Shown here: piece after piece, positions 53,167 to 62,441 of the stretch | Layout of the letters: each line of letters begins with the position of its first letter | Numbering within the stretch: position 1 is the stretch's first letter | Assembly (NCBI GenBank): GCA_947502595.1 | Contig: CANNAM010000005.1 | Span: 1-64,000, forward strand | Direction: 5' to 3' | DNA from: an uncultured Marinicella sp. | GTDB taxonomy: Bacteria > Pseudomonadota > Gammaproteobacteria > Xanthomonadales > Marinicellaceae | Length of the DNA: 64,000 nt | Translations under genes and position numbers: made by a program | Notes under the pieces: model-generated | Seen by the model: the letters and a program-made list of their open reading frames with translations, nothing else | Told to the model about the DNA's origin: nothing | The model's database searches: none

Positions 53167-53756
53167 TGTTTTACCTCTTTTTTTGTATAGATGCCATCGA
53201 AATCCGGGTAAGGGATGGTTCGGTCGCTCAATTTAACGATGGCATGTGCCACCATACTTTTGCTGTCGGTATGCGCGAACACATGCACACAACGCCGGTT
53301 TTTATTGCCCTGATAACACACACCATCGGCATGCTGATCTGCATAACCAAAACCACCGTATAAATGTATAAGGGCTTGCTCACTGGCCAACACTTGATTG
53401 ATCTCAGGGTGGGCTTTGAACAATTCAAAAGCCAACAACAGCTCTTCCCTGGACACCATGCCACCACTTTGGGCATTGTAAACCTCACTGACCAATTGCA
53501 TGTCAGGGGTGTAAGTGCGCAGAAACCCTTGTTGTTTTTGGTAGTTATAACCCATCTGGTACACATATGAGGCTTGCCCCTCATCGGTATACACCACATC
53601 ACGCCATTCGCTGGCAGTGATTTCTAACCAATTACCTTGGTCATCTTCAGTGACGTTAAGTGCAGGGGCGGATAAATCCTGGTTACGGATTGGCGCATAC
53701 TCCACTGCCTGGGCTGTAGTGCCAATCAGTAACATGATTAAAGCTGTTATTTTCAT
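53163..53756 (-). CDS. Small exported protein resembling the N-terminal domains of copper amine oxidases
   Basis: 197 residues with a signal peptide (MKITALIMLLIGTTAQA). The second half (SREELLLAFELFKAHPEINQVL, then GGFGY and RRCVHVFAHTDSKSMVAHAIVKLSDRTI) recalls the N2/N3 segment of copper amine oxidases. In that segment a helix with 'ADPRVQ'-like spacing leads to RRLxxxLxFVR and a strand naming the substrate channel. The size, about 180 mature residues, equals those two domains. Its 4-base overlap with the catalytic-domain-like gene suggests a split enzyme whose two parts are exported separately. The similarity is weak and unverified; otherwise the function is unknown. Confidence 0.5.
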   Translation of the reverse strand: MKITALIMLLIGTTAQAVEYAPIRNQDLSAPALNVTEDDQGNWLEITASEWRDVVYTDEGQASYVYQMGYNYQKQQGFLRTYTPDMQLVSEVYNAQSGGMVSREELLLAFELFKAHPEINQVLASEQALIHLYGGFGYADQHADGVCYQGNKNRRCVHVFAHTDSKSMVAHAIVKLSDRTIPYPDFDGIYTKKEVKQ

Positions 53757-55615
53757 CGATTAATATTAAATTGATTGTAACTCATGACCATGTCCACCGG
53801 CTCTGACTTGCCGTTGTCCTGCCACAGTTGTTGCATGAATGCCCCTCTGGACTGATTGGCTGGACCAACTGTCCAGTTGCGGTCACACATCAGATTTTCA
53901 GTGGGTATGTTGTTTGCCGTCGATTCAGCATCGAGGAATTCAATGTACTCTTTACTGGCTGTCTGGTATTTCAATTTGGCTTGTACGGTCACTGGCATCA
54001 TGGCACCAGTGATGGGTATGGTGTAACGAGTGACATCGTAGTTGACCAGTTGCTCAGGGTTTTGTGGACTGGCAGGGTAGCTGATACCGCGGGGCATGAT
54101 TTCGATGTCATCACCACCACGAAAACCCAATGGTGGAATGCGGTTGTCTTTCAGGATGCAGTTATTCAACACAAAGTGGAACATTTTTTTATCGGCGCCG
54201 TCTTTGATTTCACAGGTCGAAGTATTGCTGTTCCAAATCCCTTGTTGTGATTCGTAGATTTTAACCTGAGCATCTTCTGTCAACACGGCCGTTTGGCTGT
54301 CATAAGCGCCGGACTCAAATATTTGATTCATTGGACTGACACCATCAAAAGCCACCACATTCAACCACATGCGTCGACCTTCAGGGTAGCCAGTAGGTAA
54401 TTTATGACCGGTTAGGTTGGTCACTTTCACATCCACCACCAGTTCATTACCATCATTGGACACCAGTTCCACATCAATGCTGGCGCTGTTAAGCTGCAGC
54501 ATATTTTCAGCATAGCCAGTGGTCAAGTCCAACAACTCTTTGATGCCCTCATCCACCGACTCTAAATCATCACCATATACGGCTTTAATTACTTGCGGAA
54601 TCCACGTGTTGCCACCAGCAAACTGATGTGTAGATAACTGCTCTTGTCTTGAACCTGGAGGATTGAACACACAGGCTCTGGCAGCCATGCTGTCACTCTT
54701 TGGCATATGACAGCCTTGACAAGTTTCACCTTGGCTTAAGTATGGAACCTCGCCATTACCGCTCATATCCATACCATCACGGTAAATCAAATCTGCAAAC
54801 AGGGAATTTTTCCACTCCGAATATGTGCGCTCAATGGGCATCGCAATGTTTGTCTCTTGGCCATTGTGCCAAAACTTTCTGGCGATACTCAAGACCCCAT
54901 TTTGTTCAATTTCAGGTGAAGATACATCATGGCAACTGCCACAAAATTCACCTTTTTGGATGAACGATGAATACGCCCACTCATGTGGTGGCGGGCCCAC
55001 ATCACCACCGGTTGGATACTGGTAGGGACCTTTGCGGCATGGGCCAAAGCCACCACCCTCACAAACTTCATCATCCAACCAAATATTGGTGTTACCGATC
55101 ATATGTGGTTCATTGTTAGGCCCCAATTCATCCACCCGATGACAAAAATGACAGGTTACCCCAGTGTAGTCATTGTTTTCAGTGCTGCGTTGGATGGGAT
55201 CACCAAACAGCTCACAACCATTGGCGCCATCCACTGGAGGCAACTGTGGATCTATTGGTTTAACCACGTGTCCATTGAACCAGCCTTGGGGGGTGTGGCA
55301 TTTCAAACAAAATTCGCCCACCCCAGGGATGTCATTATTGGCCACATCCAACGCCGCCCAAAACAGCGGGTCTCGCGTGGCTTGGGCTTTCATTGATCCA
55401 GCCCACGTGGTATATGGCATAAAATGCTTGTCTTCTTCGTAATCAGTGGTGCCGTAATACCCAGCGTGACAGCTGTGACATTTAGCGCCGCCTTCCAACG
55501 AAAAAGTCAAACCTGGCTGTGAACCATGTGGGGTGAAATCGATGTTGCTACCAGCAACACCATTAAAAGCAAGTATTAGGAATGGGATTATAAAAATTAG
55601 ATTGAATCGACTCAT
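53753..55615 (-). CDS. Exported pentaheme cytochrome c
   Basis: 620 residues with a signal peptide (cut near GVAGS). Five CxxCH heme sites begin at Cys46, Cys103, Cys155, Cys225 and Cys299. They are followed by a beta-rich C-terminal part of about 300 residues, starting near GHKLPTGYPEGRRMW, a segment common in multiheme cytochromes. All hemes lie in the N-terminal half. It probably moves electrons in the periplasm or at the cell surface. It is the first gene of a three-gene operon (4-base overlaps) with the two amine-oxidase-like proteins, so it may be the electron acceptor for them; that is inference. Confidence 0.85.
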   Translation of the reverse strand: MSRFNLIFIIPFLILAFNGVAGSNIDFTPHGSQPGLTFSLEGGAKCHSCHAGYYGTTDYEEDKHFMPYTTWAGSMKAQATRDPLFWAALDVANNDIPGVGEFCLKCHTPQGWFNGHVVKPIDPQLPPVDGANGCELFGDPIQRSTENNDYTGVTCHFCHRVDELGPNNEPHMIGNTNIWLDDEVCEGGGFGPCRKGPYQYPTGGDVGPPPHEWAYSSFIQKGEFCGSCHDVSSPEIEQNGVLSIARKFWHNGQETNIAMPIERTYSEWKNSLFADLIYRDGMDMSGNGEVPYLSQGETCQGCHMPKSDSMAARACVFNPPGSRQEQLSTHQFAGGNTWIPQVIKAVYGDDLESVDEGIKELLDLTTGYAENMLQLNSASIDVELVSNDGNELVVDVKVTNLTGHKLPTGYPEGRRMWLNVVAFDGVSPMNQIFESGAYDSQTAVLTEDAQVKIYESQQGIWNSNTSTCEIKDGADKKMFHFVLNNCILKDNRIPPLGFRGGDDIEIMPRGISYPASPQNPEQLVNYDVTRYTIPITGAMMPVTVQAKLKYQTASKEYIEFLDAESTANNIPTENLMCDRNWTVGPANQSRGAFMQQLWQDNGKSEPVDMVMSYNQFNINR

Positions 55616-55860
55616 AGGCTGGTCAAAGGTGCGCCTGTGTTGTTTAATTCAATAGATTATAAGTAGTTTTTCTATAAATTCCTACAAAGCCAAGCAAAAA
55701 CTGACACTCAAATCGCAAAAAAAGACACGTTTTTAAGAAACTGACGCTATTGCTGTCCACTACCAGTTTCTAAAATAGGACAAATGAAGCAAGCAAAGAC
55801 ATCAGCTGCTTACTTTCATAACTAACACTTAAACTTAATTTTTAAAACCAGGAGAACATC

Positions 55861-56115
55861 ATGAATTTTTTTAAAACACTGTTAATCACAACCGCTTTAT
55901 TGGCTCAATCTGCTTTTGCTGCGGTAAACATCAACCAAGCAGATGCTGCACAGATTGCTGAAGAGCTGAAGGGCATTGGTTTATCGAAAGCAACTGCCAT
56001 TGTGGCTTACAGAACCCAAAACGGACCATTTAAAACGGTCGAACAACTGACTGAAGTCAAAGGCATAGGCCTCAAAACAGTGGAAAAAAACCGTGCTGAA
56101 ATTCTACTCAAATAA
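55861..56115 (+). CDS. ComEA-like helix-hairpin-helix protein
   Basis: 84 residues. A signal peptide (MNFFKTLLITTALLAQSAFA) is followed by a double helix-hairpin-helix domain: VNINQADAAQIAEELKGIGLSKATAIVAYR and VEQLTEVKGIGLKTVEKN describe the two halves (about 22-51 and 60-78). ComEA proteins bind DNA in the periplasm during natural transformation. The short exported form is widespread in gammaproteobacteria, and some may have other roles. AGGAG precedes the ATG at 8 bases. It stands alone; no other competence gene is nearby. Confidence 0.9.
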   Translation: MNFFKTLLITTALLAQSAFAAVNINQADAAQIAEELKGIGLSKATAIVAYRTQNGPFKTVEQLTEVKGIGLKTVEKNRAEILLK

Positions 56116-56125
56116 AGTATTATTT

Positions 56126-56145
56126 AGGCGCTGAATACAGCGCCT
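56126..56145. terminator. Hairpin between the convergent comEA-like and yhcB genes
   Basis: AGGCGCTG / CAGCGCCT form a perfect 8-bp stem with a 4-nt loop. Only short T/A stretches flank it, so it is a moderate terminator candidate for either strand. Confidence 0.5.
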
Positions 56146-56160
56146 TCAGACTCAACTGTT

Positions 56161-56520
56161 TCAGTTTGACTCAGTTGAGTCAATGCTTTTATCATCTGCT
56201 GCGCTCTTTAGGTATTTAATGGTCACTTCTCTGGATCGACGATTAATCAATTGGTTCTTAATCTGTTCCTCAGTCAACAAGTTTTCAGCTGACTCAGATA
56301 AATGCTCAAAAACCTGTTTGTAACTGTCGGTTAAATTATCTATTAAATCTGCTGTTTTAGTGAAATGTCTTTCCACATCTTGTTGGTAACTGGCTAATTT
56401 CTTTTCTACGGCTTGCACTGATTCACTTGAATTTTTTCTTTGATTAGCAAAATACATAAACACCCCGCCAATCACCAAACCAACGACACCAGCCATCACC
56501 ATATTCAATACACTGTCCAT
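56161..56520 (-). CDS. zapG: YhcB/ZapG (DUF1043) inner-membrane protein
   Basis: 119 residues. An N-terminal membrane helix (about 7-25) is followed by a cytoplasmic coiled coil (VEKKLASYQQDVERHFTKTADLIDNLT...) and a disordered tail. This is the DUF1043 layout of E. coli YhcB, renamed ZapG for its link to cell division and envelope synthesis. Length and order match. It is convergent with the ComEA-like gene and downstream of the DUF2288 gene on the same strand. Confidence 0.85.
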   Translation of the reverse strand: MDSVLNMVMAGVVGLVIGGVFMYFANQRKNSSESVQAVEKKLASYQQDVERHFTKTADLIDNLTDSYKQVFEHLSESAENLLTEEQIKNQLINRRSREVTIKYLKSAADDKSIDSTESN

Positions 56521-56577
56521 AACTCACCTGTTTAATTGAAAGACATTGCTGCACATAAAACCCATGCTAAAAGTCCC

Positions 56578-56901
56578 TCAGTTTATATTTATATCCTGCA
56601 CCAACACCCAAGGTGCCACTGTTACCGCCAATAACTCACTGCGGTTTTTTACCCATACTTTGGCATGTTCGTCATGCGCACGTTCTAGTTCTTGGTTGTC
56701 CATCCACTGCTGTACCTTTTCGGCATTGTCTGCATGTATTTCCAAAGCCACTTCAACCATGTCTAAATGCTGGGCGACTTTAATTATCATGCCTTTGGCA
56801 AAAAATTTCTGTAACTCTTGAAAACTGATTGGGGCCAGTTCTTTTTCGAACAGTTCTTTTGGCGACAGGTTACTTTCGCAGGGTTCAGTTGGTTGGTTCA
56901 T
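56578..56901 (-). CDS. DUF2288 family protein
   Basis: 107 residues from the ATG at 56901, chosen because it starts just after the stop of the upstream Sel1 gene. A longer frame would run 37 codons into that gene. The core ELQKFFAKGMIIKVAQHLDMVEVALEIHADNAEKVQQW and the end VTVAPWVLVQ are typical of DUF2288, given here as positions about 28-65 and 92-101. Small cytoplasmic protein; function unknown. Confidence 0.82.
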   Translation of the reverse strand: MNQPTEPCESNLSPKELFEKELAPISFQELQKFFAKGMIIKVAQHLDMVEVALEIHADNAEKVQQWMDNQELERAHDEHAKVWVKNRSELLAVTVAPWVLVQDININ

Positions 56902-56905
56902 AATT

Positions 56906-57757
56906 TTATCTGAATTCAGGTTTTTCGCGCCATGGTTGGCGGTTAACATAACTTTGTAATCTCTGGATTGCGCCAAAACACAAGCCATCATCCTCTTGAC
57001 TGTATTGGTCACTCATTTTTTTGACTGTTTGTTTAAATGCTTCGTCGCTGACCGAAAAGTCTACATCACAAAAATCCTCAACTATCCAAGTCTGTATTGC
57101 TATGGCCTCGTTGAAATCAGCAATTTCAGCCAATACCGCTGCTTTGGTGTCTAAATAAGCCCAGGGTATGGCTTCATTGGCGCTGTACAGTTGTTGTAGA
57201 TCGGCAAAAATTTTCCAGGCTTTTTGACCATTGCGACATGCTCTATCAGGCAACGTTGCCAACATCCAAGCGTGGTCATTAAAAGCCGCTTTGACATCCC
57301 GTAATTGAGCCTGATCCAACAGTTCATAGGCTTTATGGCAATCAAACAACTGTTCATCAATTCCATAGCTGTGGTAAATTGATAAGAAATAAAAGGCTTT
57401 GCCATGTCCAGCTGCAGTGGCCTTTTCAAACCACCCTCTGGCATCTGTGTACTGTTTATCTTGGTAAAACAACTTACCAATTTCAAACATGCCATGTACA
57501 TAGCCCATTTCTGCTGATTTTAAAAACCATTGTTTGGCTTGCTCAAGATTTTGCTCAATGCCCATTGAACCTTCAGCAAAAGCAGTGGCTATAAAAAAAG
57601 CACTTTCGGCATGACCCGCTGCAACTTTTTCCAATAAGGCTGGCGGAATCACCACCTCAGACACCTCACTGACCGCCTTGCTTTGGTCATCTACCATTTG
57701 TTCAGCCTGGGCTAAAAAGCTGAATAACAGCAGCCAGATTAAAATTAGCTTATCCAT
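56906..57757 (-). CDS. Exported Sel1/TPR-repeat protein
   Basis: 283 residues. A signal peptide (MDKLILIWLLLFSFLAQA) is followed by Sel1-like helical repeats from about 45 to 150 (AESAFFIATAFAEG, AKQWFLKSAEMGYVHGM, ARGWFEKATAAGHGKAF). A more diverged TPR-like part follows. Such repeats act as protein-binding scaffolds in the periplasm. The start overlaps the end of murD2 by 13 bases, so it is cotranscribed with the peptidoglycan genes; whether it acts with them is unknown. Confidence 0.8.
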   Translation of the reverse strand: MDKLILIWLLLFSFLAQAEQMVDDQSKAVSEVSEVVIPPALLEKVAAGHAESAFFIATAFAEGSMGIEQNLEQAKQWFLKSAEMGYVHGMFEIGKLFYQDKQYTDARGWFEKATAAGHGKAFYFLSIYHSYGIDEQLFDCHKAYELLDQAQLRDVKAAFNDHAWMLATLPDRACRNGQKAWKIFADLQQLYSANEAIPWAYLDTKAAVLAEIADFNEAIAIQTWIVEDFCDVDFSVSDEAFKQTVKKMSDQYSQEDDGLCFGAIQRLQSYVNRQPWREKPEFR

Positions 57758-59052
57758 TGTATGAATTTTTGGCCTCGTTGTTGGTAGTTATCAAATGCAT
57801 CAAAACTGGGCGCTCCAGGTGAAAGCATGACACAGTCACCAGCCGTTGCGAGCTCTAATGCGGCTTGCACAGCCTGGGCTAAATGCGTATGCCTTATACA
57901 TTGTGTTTTTATTTGCTGATTCAAGATGAGTTGCTGTATTTTTTCACCATTTTGCCCACTACAAATGATGGCTTTTGGTGGCGAGTCAGCAATTGCTTGC
58001 ACCCACCAACTCCAATCCACACCACGGTCATAGCCTCCCACCAACAAAATGGTGGTTGCCGTATTAACCGTAGACAGGGCGGCTAAAGTTGCATGCGGTG
58101 TTGATGCAATGCTGTCATTAATGAAACTGATGCCATTAATTACGCCCACAGTTTCTAAACGATGTGGTAAGCCTTTGAATTGCTTGATGGCATTAATTGC
58201 CACCTTAATATCCAGTCCCAAGGCCGAGACAACGGTACAAATAGCCGCTGCATTGTTTAAATTATGTACCCCTTTTAACTGCCATCCATACTGTGACAGC
58301 AAGGCTTTATCTTGGTACATCAACACCCCATCCAAAACATAAAACCCTTGTTGGCTTGCAAAATATGTCAGCTTCGCTGTCAATGGTTGGTCAGACAATA
58401 TGGCTGCTGTGTTGCTGTCAGCTTGGTTCAGCACCACCAACTTTTTGGCCTGTCGCAGCAGTTGCCATTTGTCTGCATGGTACTGTGACTCAGAGCCATG
58501 CCAGTCCAAGTGCTCGGTATATAGGTTCAATAACACCGCCACATCTGCCTTGATTGCCCCATCCTGAGCTTGGTAGCTTGAGGTTTCTAGTACCACATAA
58601 TCGTATTCATCCAAACATTGGATTAAGGGTAAACCAATATTGCCAGCCAACACCACCCGCTTGCCCAGAGCTTGTAATGCAGAAGCTAACATCGCAGCTG
58701 CGGTGCTTTTGCCTTTGGTACCAGTGATGGCTATCACCTCGGCAGATTTTTCATTGCTGAACCACAGCGCAGAACTGCTGATGATTTGACATCTGGTGTT
58801 TGTAACTGCTGCTTGGTATGGACTGATGCCTGGGGATTTAATCACCACATCAAACTGATCAAGCAATTCAGCATTCACTGCATCTGTAATACATTTATAT
58901 TCAGCGGGTACCGCAGTCGCTTCTGCAGCCGGACACAGAACAGTGACAGCCAACTCAGGACAGCGCAATTGCAAATACGCACAAGTGGCCTGCCCCTCGA
59001 GTCCGTAACCCCAAACCGCTACTTTCAGTTGGCGCAGTTGCTCAATCAACAT
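57745..59052 (-). CDS. murD2: MurD2, UDP-MurNAc-L-alanine--L-glutamate ligase
   Basis: 435 residues of the Mur ligase family. An N-terminal Rossmann part (VAVWGYGLEGQA) is followed by an ATP-binding loop GTKGKST (111-117) and a C-terminal Mur ligase domain ending SPGAPSFDAFDNYQQRG. Resemblance to MurD is clear. The assignment to MurD2, which adds L-glutamate and not D-glutamate, rests on the 11-base overlap with murL, the epimerase that inverts the product. The mur cluster proper is not in the window, as expected for this separate locus. Confidence 0.85.
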   Translation of the reverse strand: MLIEQLRQLKVAVWGYGLEGQATCAYLQLRCPELAVTVLCPAAEATAVPAEYKCITDAVNAELLDQFDVVIKSPGISPYQAAVTNTRCQIISSSALWFSNEKSAEVIAITGTKGKSTAAAMLASALQALGKRVVLAGNIGLPLIQCLDEYDYVVLETSSYQAQDGAIKADVAVLLNLYTEHLDWHGSESQYHADKWQLLRQAKKLVVLNQADSNTAAILSDQPLTAKLTYFASQQGFYVLDGVLMYQDKALLSQYGWQLKGVHNLNNAAAICTVVSALGLDIKVAINAIKQFKGLPHRLETVGVINGISFINDSIASTPHATLAALSTVNTATTILLVGGYDRGVDWSWWVQAIADSPPKAIICSGQNGEKIQQLILNQQIKTQCIRHTHLAQAVQAALELATAGDCVMLSPGAPSFDAFDNYQQRGQKFIQWIS

Positions 59053-60412
59053 GTTGTAACACTTGTTGGAAGTTTCTGAGCTCTGGAATCATGTGCTGTT
59101 CACTGGCAGTCATGATTTGTTTGGCTTGCTGATCACTTAATCGTGGCATGCGTGACAACCAGTGCTTGATTTGTGGGTGGTCCTGCCAATCTGGGTGTAC
59201 TGATAATAATTGTAAAGCCAAACGACATTCATCGGCTTCACCCACACATTCAAAAGGTTTTTGCCCTTGAATCCCCAGCAAAGATTCAAATAAATCATAC
59301 AAAGTGGTTTGTTGCAGCAGGTCTTGTTGAAAAATTTCAAGTAAAGCTGCTTTACTGATGAACGGTGCCAAACAAAGAAACACAAAAGCACATTTTGGAC
59401 AGGCACCACACCAATGGTGTTGCAGGTTTTGTGAGCCAGCCAAATGAAAGTTACGATTACAGCTGGAAAAAACTGCAAAATACTGGTCCAGCTGCGCAAA
59501 TTTTTGCACGATGGCCAGTTCTGAAAAAGGCCTGAGCAATGAAAAACAGTGTAAATCTGGGGCAATGTACTGCTGAATGATGGCTTGCCATACCTGTTCA
59601 TATGCCAGTGATTTTGAATACTGATGGTTGATCCATTGGCCGTTGTCTGCGGTTAAATTACCCACATCTGCAGAACGTTCGTTGGAAAAAACCACGCTGT
59701 CATAATCAGCCAACAAGGCCGCTGTGGTGGCCACGGCAGCATTGATGGCTGTGATGGGCACATGCCCATTGAACGCACCTGCGGCATTGGCTTGTTGTAG
59801 TCGACTGTCTACCTGACGAGACACTTGCAACAATGGTAAATCAGTCGTTGCTGCCACACTTTGAATAAAAGCCGACTGACCCACCATGAATAAGCTGGCC
59901 TTTTCATCCATCGCTTTGATGGCCTCGATGCTGACCAAAGAATCTTTGCCACCTCCAATTGCTACCAATGATCTGGCTGATAAGTTGAGCTTGCTGGGGC
60001 TTGACTCAGGACCCTCTCCCTGGCCTTTGAACTGAATGTGGCTCAACCAATTAAGACCTGATTCAAATGCCAGCTCTGCCAGCCCCGCTTGGTAAGTTTG
60101 AGTCAGCCACTGTGCTTGCTCCTTACTGGGTATGGTGCGCTGAAATTTAAGCTGTTGTGCCAACGATGTTTTGTAGTAACTCACGCCTGCCAACCAATGC
60201 AAACAGTCGAAAGCCCGCGCTATTGGCTCTTGCAGTGCTTGGTAATGTTGCGCGTTGACTTCAGGGAAATGATAGACCTCTGTGAATTCACCGTATTTGG
60301 CATCATGGTAACCCAGTTCCAGTCGACCAGTGCTGACATCAAATTGCCAGGTCTTGAACGTGAATTCAGTGCCGAACACCGCCGTTGATTGAAGATTTTT
60401 AGCTGCCGCCAT
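59042..60412 (-). CDS. murL: MurL, UDP-MurNAc-L-Ala-L-Glu epimerase
   Basis: 456 residues. A central P-loop-like segment AIGGGKDSLVS (about 151-161) resembles the ATP pyrophosphatase fold. HWCGACPKCAFVF lies near residue 340 and RPFSELAIVQ before it. This is the layout of MurL from Xanthomonas, which uses ATP to epimerise the terminal L-glutamate of UDP-MurNAc-L-Ala-L-Glu. With MurD2 it replaces glutamate racemase. It overlaps murD2 by 11 bases and pmbA by 1. Its presence is a lineage marker for Xanthomonadales-related bacteria. Confidence 0.88.
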   Translation of the reverse strand: MAAAKNLQSTAVFGTEFTFKTWQFDVSTGRLELGYHDAKYGEFTEVYHFPEVNAQHYQALQEPIARAFDCLHWLAGVSYYKTSLAQQLKFQRTIPSKEQAQWLTQTYQAGLAELAFESGLNWLSHIQFKGQGEGPESSPSKLNLSARSLVAIGGGKDSLVSIEAIKAMDEKASLFMVGQSAFIQSVAATTDLPLLQVSRQVDSRLQQANAAGAFNGHVPITAINAAVATTAALLADYDSVVFSNERSADVGNLTADNGQWINHQYSKSLAYEQVWQAIIQQYIAPDLHCFSLLRPFSELAIVQKFAQLDQYFAVFSSCNRNFHLAGSQNLQHHWCGACPKCAFVFLCLAPFISKAALLEIFQQDLLQQTTLYDLFESLLGIQGQKPFECVGEADECRLALQLLSVHPDWQDHPQIKHWLSRMPRLSDQQAKQIMTASEQHMIPELRNFQQVLQHVD

Positions 60413-61728
60413 CAGTCACCTGCGATGGTCATTTCTTCCAACAACCATGAACCGGTGTGCGTTTTACTGCGTAAATCAACATCATTGCCCACAGCAACCA
60501 AAGACTTGAACATGTTTTTCAAGTGCCCAGCAATGGTTAATTCGCTGACCGGAAACTGAATTTTGCCATTTTCCACCCAGAAGCCAGAAGCACCGCGTGA
60601 ATAGTCACCGGTTACAGGGTTAACCCCTTGACCCATCAAGGAAGTCACATACAAACCAGTGCCCATCATTTCAAGCAGCGGCGTTTGTGTGTCAAGCTTG
60701 GATTGCACCATTAGGTTATGTGCACCACCTGCATTGCCGGTGGTTTGTAGACCCAATCGCCTGGCCGAGTAGACCGACAGCAAAAACCCTTTGAGCACAC
60801 CCTCATCAATGATGTGGCGCTGTTTGGTTTGCACCCCATTGCTGTCAAAGTTGCGACTGGCAAAACCACTGGGCAAGAAGGGATCTTCGTACAAACTGAA
60901 CCATTCTGGGAAGATTGACTGGTTTAAATCATCTTTTAAAAAACTGGATTCCTGGTACAAGGCACTGCCACTGATGGCTGACAACATATGTCCAATCAGC
61001 GATTTAGCTGTTGCAGGGTCAAACAACACCGGTGCTTTGGTGGATTTAATTTTCCTAGAACCCAAGCGTTCAAGCGTTCTGCTGGCAGCCAGTTGGCCAA
61101 TCTGCTCTAAGGAAGGAAACAATTCAACATTTCGCTCCGCATCCCACCAATATTCGCGTTCCATCAAACCCCCTTGTTCGGCAATAGTCACCACACTGGC
61201 AGATGCATTGCTGCCTCTCTTTTCCCCAAAAAAGCCTTGGCTGTTGGCATAAATACTGTAACCTTCGCCCAGCTGTACATTGGCTTCATCAACCGTGATA
61301 GCTTTGCCCACCGACTGCGCATAGTCAGTGGCGCCTTGTGAGGCTGCCAAAGCCATTTCAACCAATTGTTCCGCTGTTTTGTGGTTATCGTAATAGGTGT
61401 GTAAGTCTTTGAACTCAGTGGCCAACAAAGCTTTGTCTGCCAGCCCTGCTGCTTCATCGGCTTCTGTCAGCTCAGCAATGGCCAAGGCTTTATCTAAAGT
61501 TAATTCAATACTGGCCTTATCTATCACAGCGGTTGAAGCGGCGCCTTTGGCTTGGTTTTTATAAGCCGTCACAATCAATGATTTATCTGCATTGTTCTCA
61601 ATCGTATCCACTTCACCTTGTCGGCAACTGACAGACACACCGGAACCTTCAGAGTAAACCACTTCTGCTGCTGTGGCGCCACGTTTGGATAATTCAGACA
61701 GGACTTGTTCAATGATTGTTGTTGGCAT
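60412..61728 (-). CDS. pmbA: Metalloprotease subunit PmbA/TldE
   Basis: 438 residues spanning the whole TldE fold. Typical pieces are VSCRQGEVDTIENNADKS near residue 31, RHIIDEGVLKGFLLS near 303 and GVNPVTGDYSRGASGFWVENG near 370. PmbA/TldE pairs with TldD, which carries the zinc site, to process peptides such as microcin B17 and CcdA. As expected for TldE, there is no HExxH. It is divergent from darP, the same neighbour as in E. coli, and leads into murL with a 1-base overlap. Confidence 0.95.
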   Translation of the reverse strand: MPTTIIEQVLSELSKRGATAAEVVYSEGSGVSVSCRQGEVDTIENNADKSLIVTAYKNQAKGAASTAVIDKASIELTLDKALAIAELTEADEAAGLADKALLATEFKDLHTYYDNHKTAEQLVEMALAASQGATDYAQSVGKAITVDEANVQLGEGYSIYANSQGFFGEKRGSNASASVVTIAEQGGLMEREYWWDAERNVELFPSLEQIGQLAASRTLERLGSRKIKSTKAPVLFDPATAKSLIGHMLSAISGSALYQESSFLKDDLNQSIFPEWFSLYEDPFLPSGFASRNFDSNGVQTKQRHIIDEGVLKGFLLSVYSARRLGLQTTGNAGGAHNLMVQSKLDTQTPLLEMMGTGLYVTSLMGQGVNPVTGDYSRGASGFWVENGKIQFPVSELTIAGHLKNMFKSLVAVGNDVDLRSKTHTGSWLLEEMTIAGD

Positions 61729-61862
61729 AATTCAGGTTCAAAAACAGTTGGTTGATAACAGCTCACAGTTTACAAGATTTGCGGTTGATTTTGTCAAAAT
61801 CATCAAGCGCATTTTTAGTCGCTTTTTGCTAAAATGAGTGCATTAGACTTAAAAACCCACAC

Positions 61863-62411
61863 ATGAAACATAAAAACCAAGGTCCACACCCTTATGATGT
61901 AACAACTGAAGATGAAAGCATCAGCAAGACCCAAAAAAAACAAATGGTGCATGAGCTTCAGGAACTGGCTAAAACCATCACCGACCTACCTAAGAAAAAA
62001 GTACAGCAGCTTGAGTTGCCAGCAACATTCTTAAGCGCCATGGAAGAGTCTAAGCGCATCACCAGCCACATTGCCAGAAAGCGACATTTTCAGTACATGG
62101 GTAAAATCTTATTGAAAAATGACCACCAAGCCATCCAAGCCAAATTGGCACAAATCAATAACATGGACGGTCATTTTCAAATCAGGGATGCGGTGATTAA
62201 CTTATGGATTGAACAGCTACCTGAACATGAAACCGCATTATTTGACTACCTTTACCAACACCAAGATCACGAGGTGTTAAGTAGTCTCAGACAGACTTTA
62301 CGTAACCACCGCAAAAAACCTGAAGATGCCAACTCACGAAAAAAACTGTTTCAAGCGCTGCGCAGTATCGATCAACAACACGAGTTACCCAATCCACTGA
62401 CACTGGTTTAA
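61863..62411 (+). CDS. darP: Ribosome biogenesis factor DarP (YjgA)
   Basis: 182 residues of the DUF615 family, rich in Lys/Gln helices (KTQKKQMVHELQELAKTI, LPATFLSAMEESKRITSHIARKRHFQYMGK, given about 21-38 and 52-81). DarP associates with late 50S precursors and helps 23S rRNA folding. The divergent pmbA-darP arrangement matches E. coli. Full length, with a plausible start. Confidence 0.94.
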   Translation: MKHKNQGPHPYDVTTEDESISKTQKKQMVHELQELAKTITDLPKKKVQQLELPATFLSAMEESKRITSHIARKRHFQYMGKILLKNDHQAIQAKLAQINNMDGHFQIRDAVINLWIEQLPEHETALFDYLYQHQDHEVLSSLRQTLRNHRKKPEDANSRKKLFQALRSIDQQHELPNPLTLV

Positions 62412-62441
62412 ACACACTCTGCCAGTGACAACAGCTTGCTA

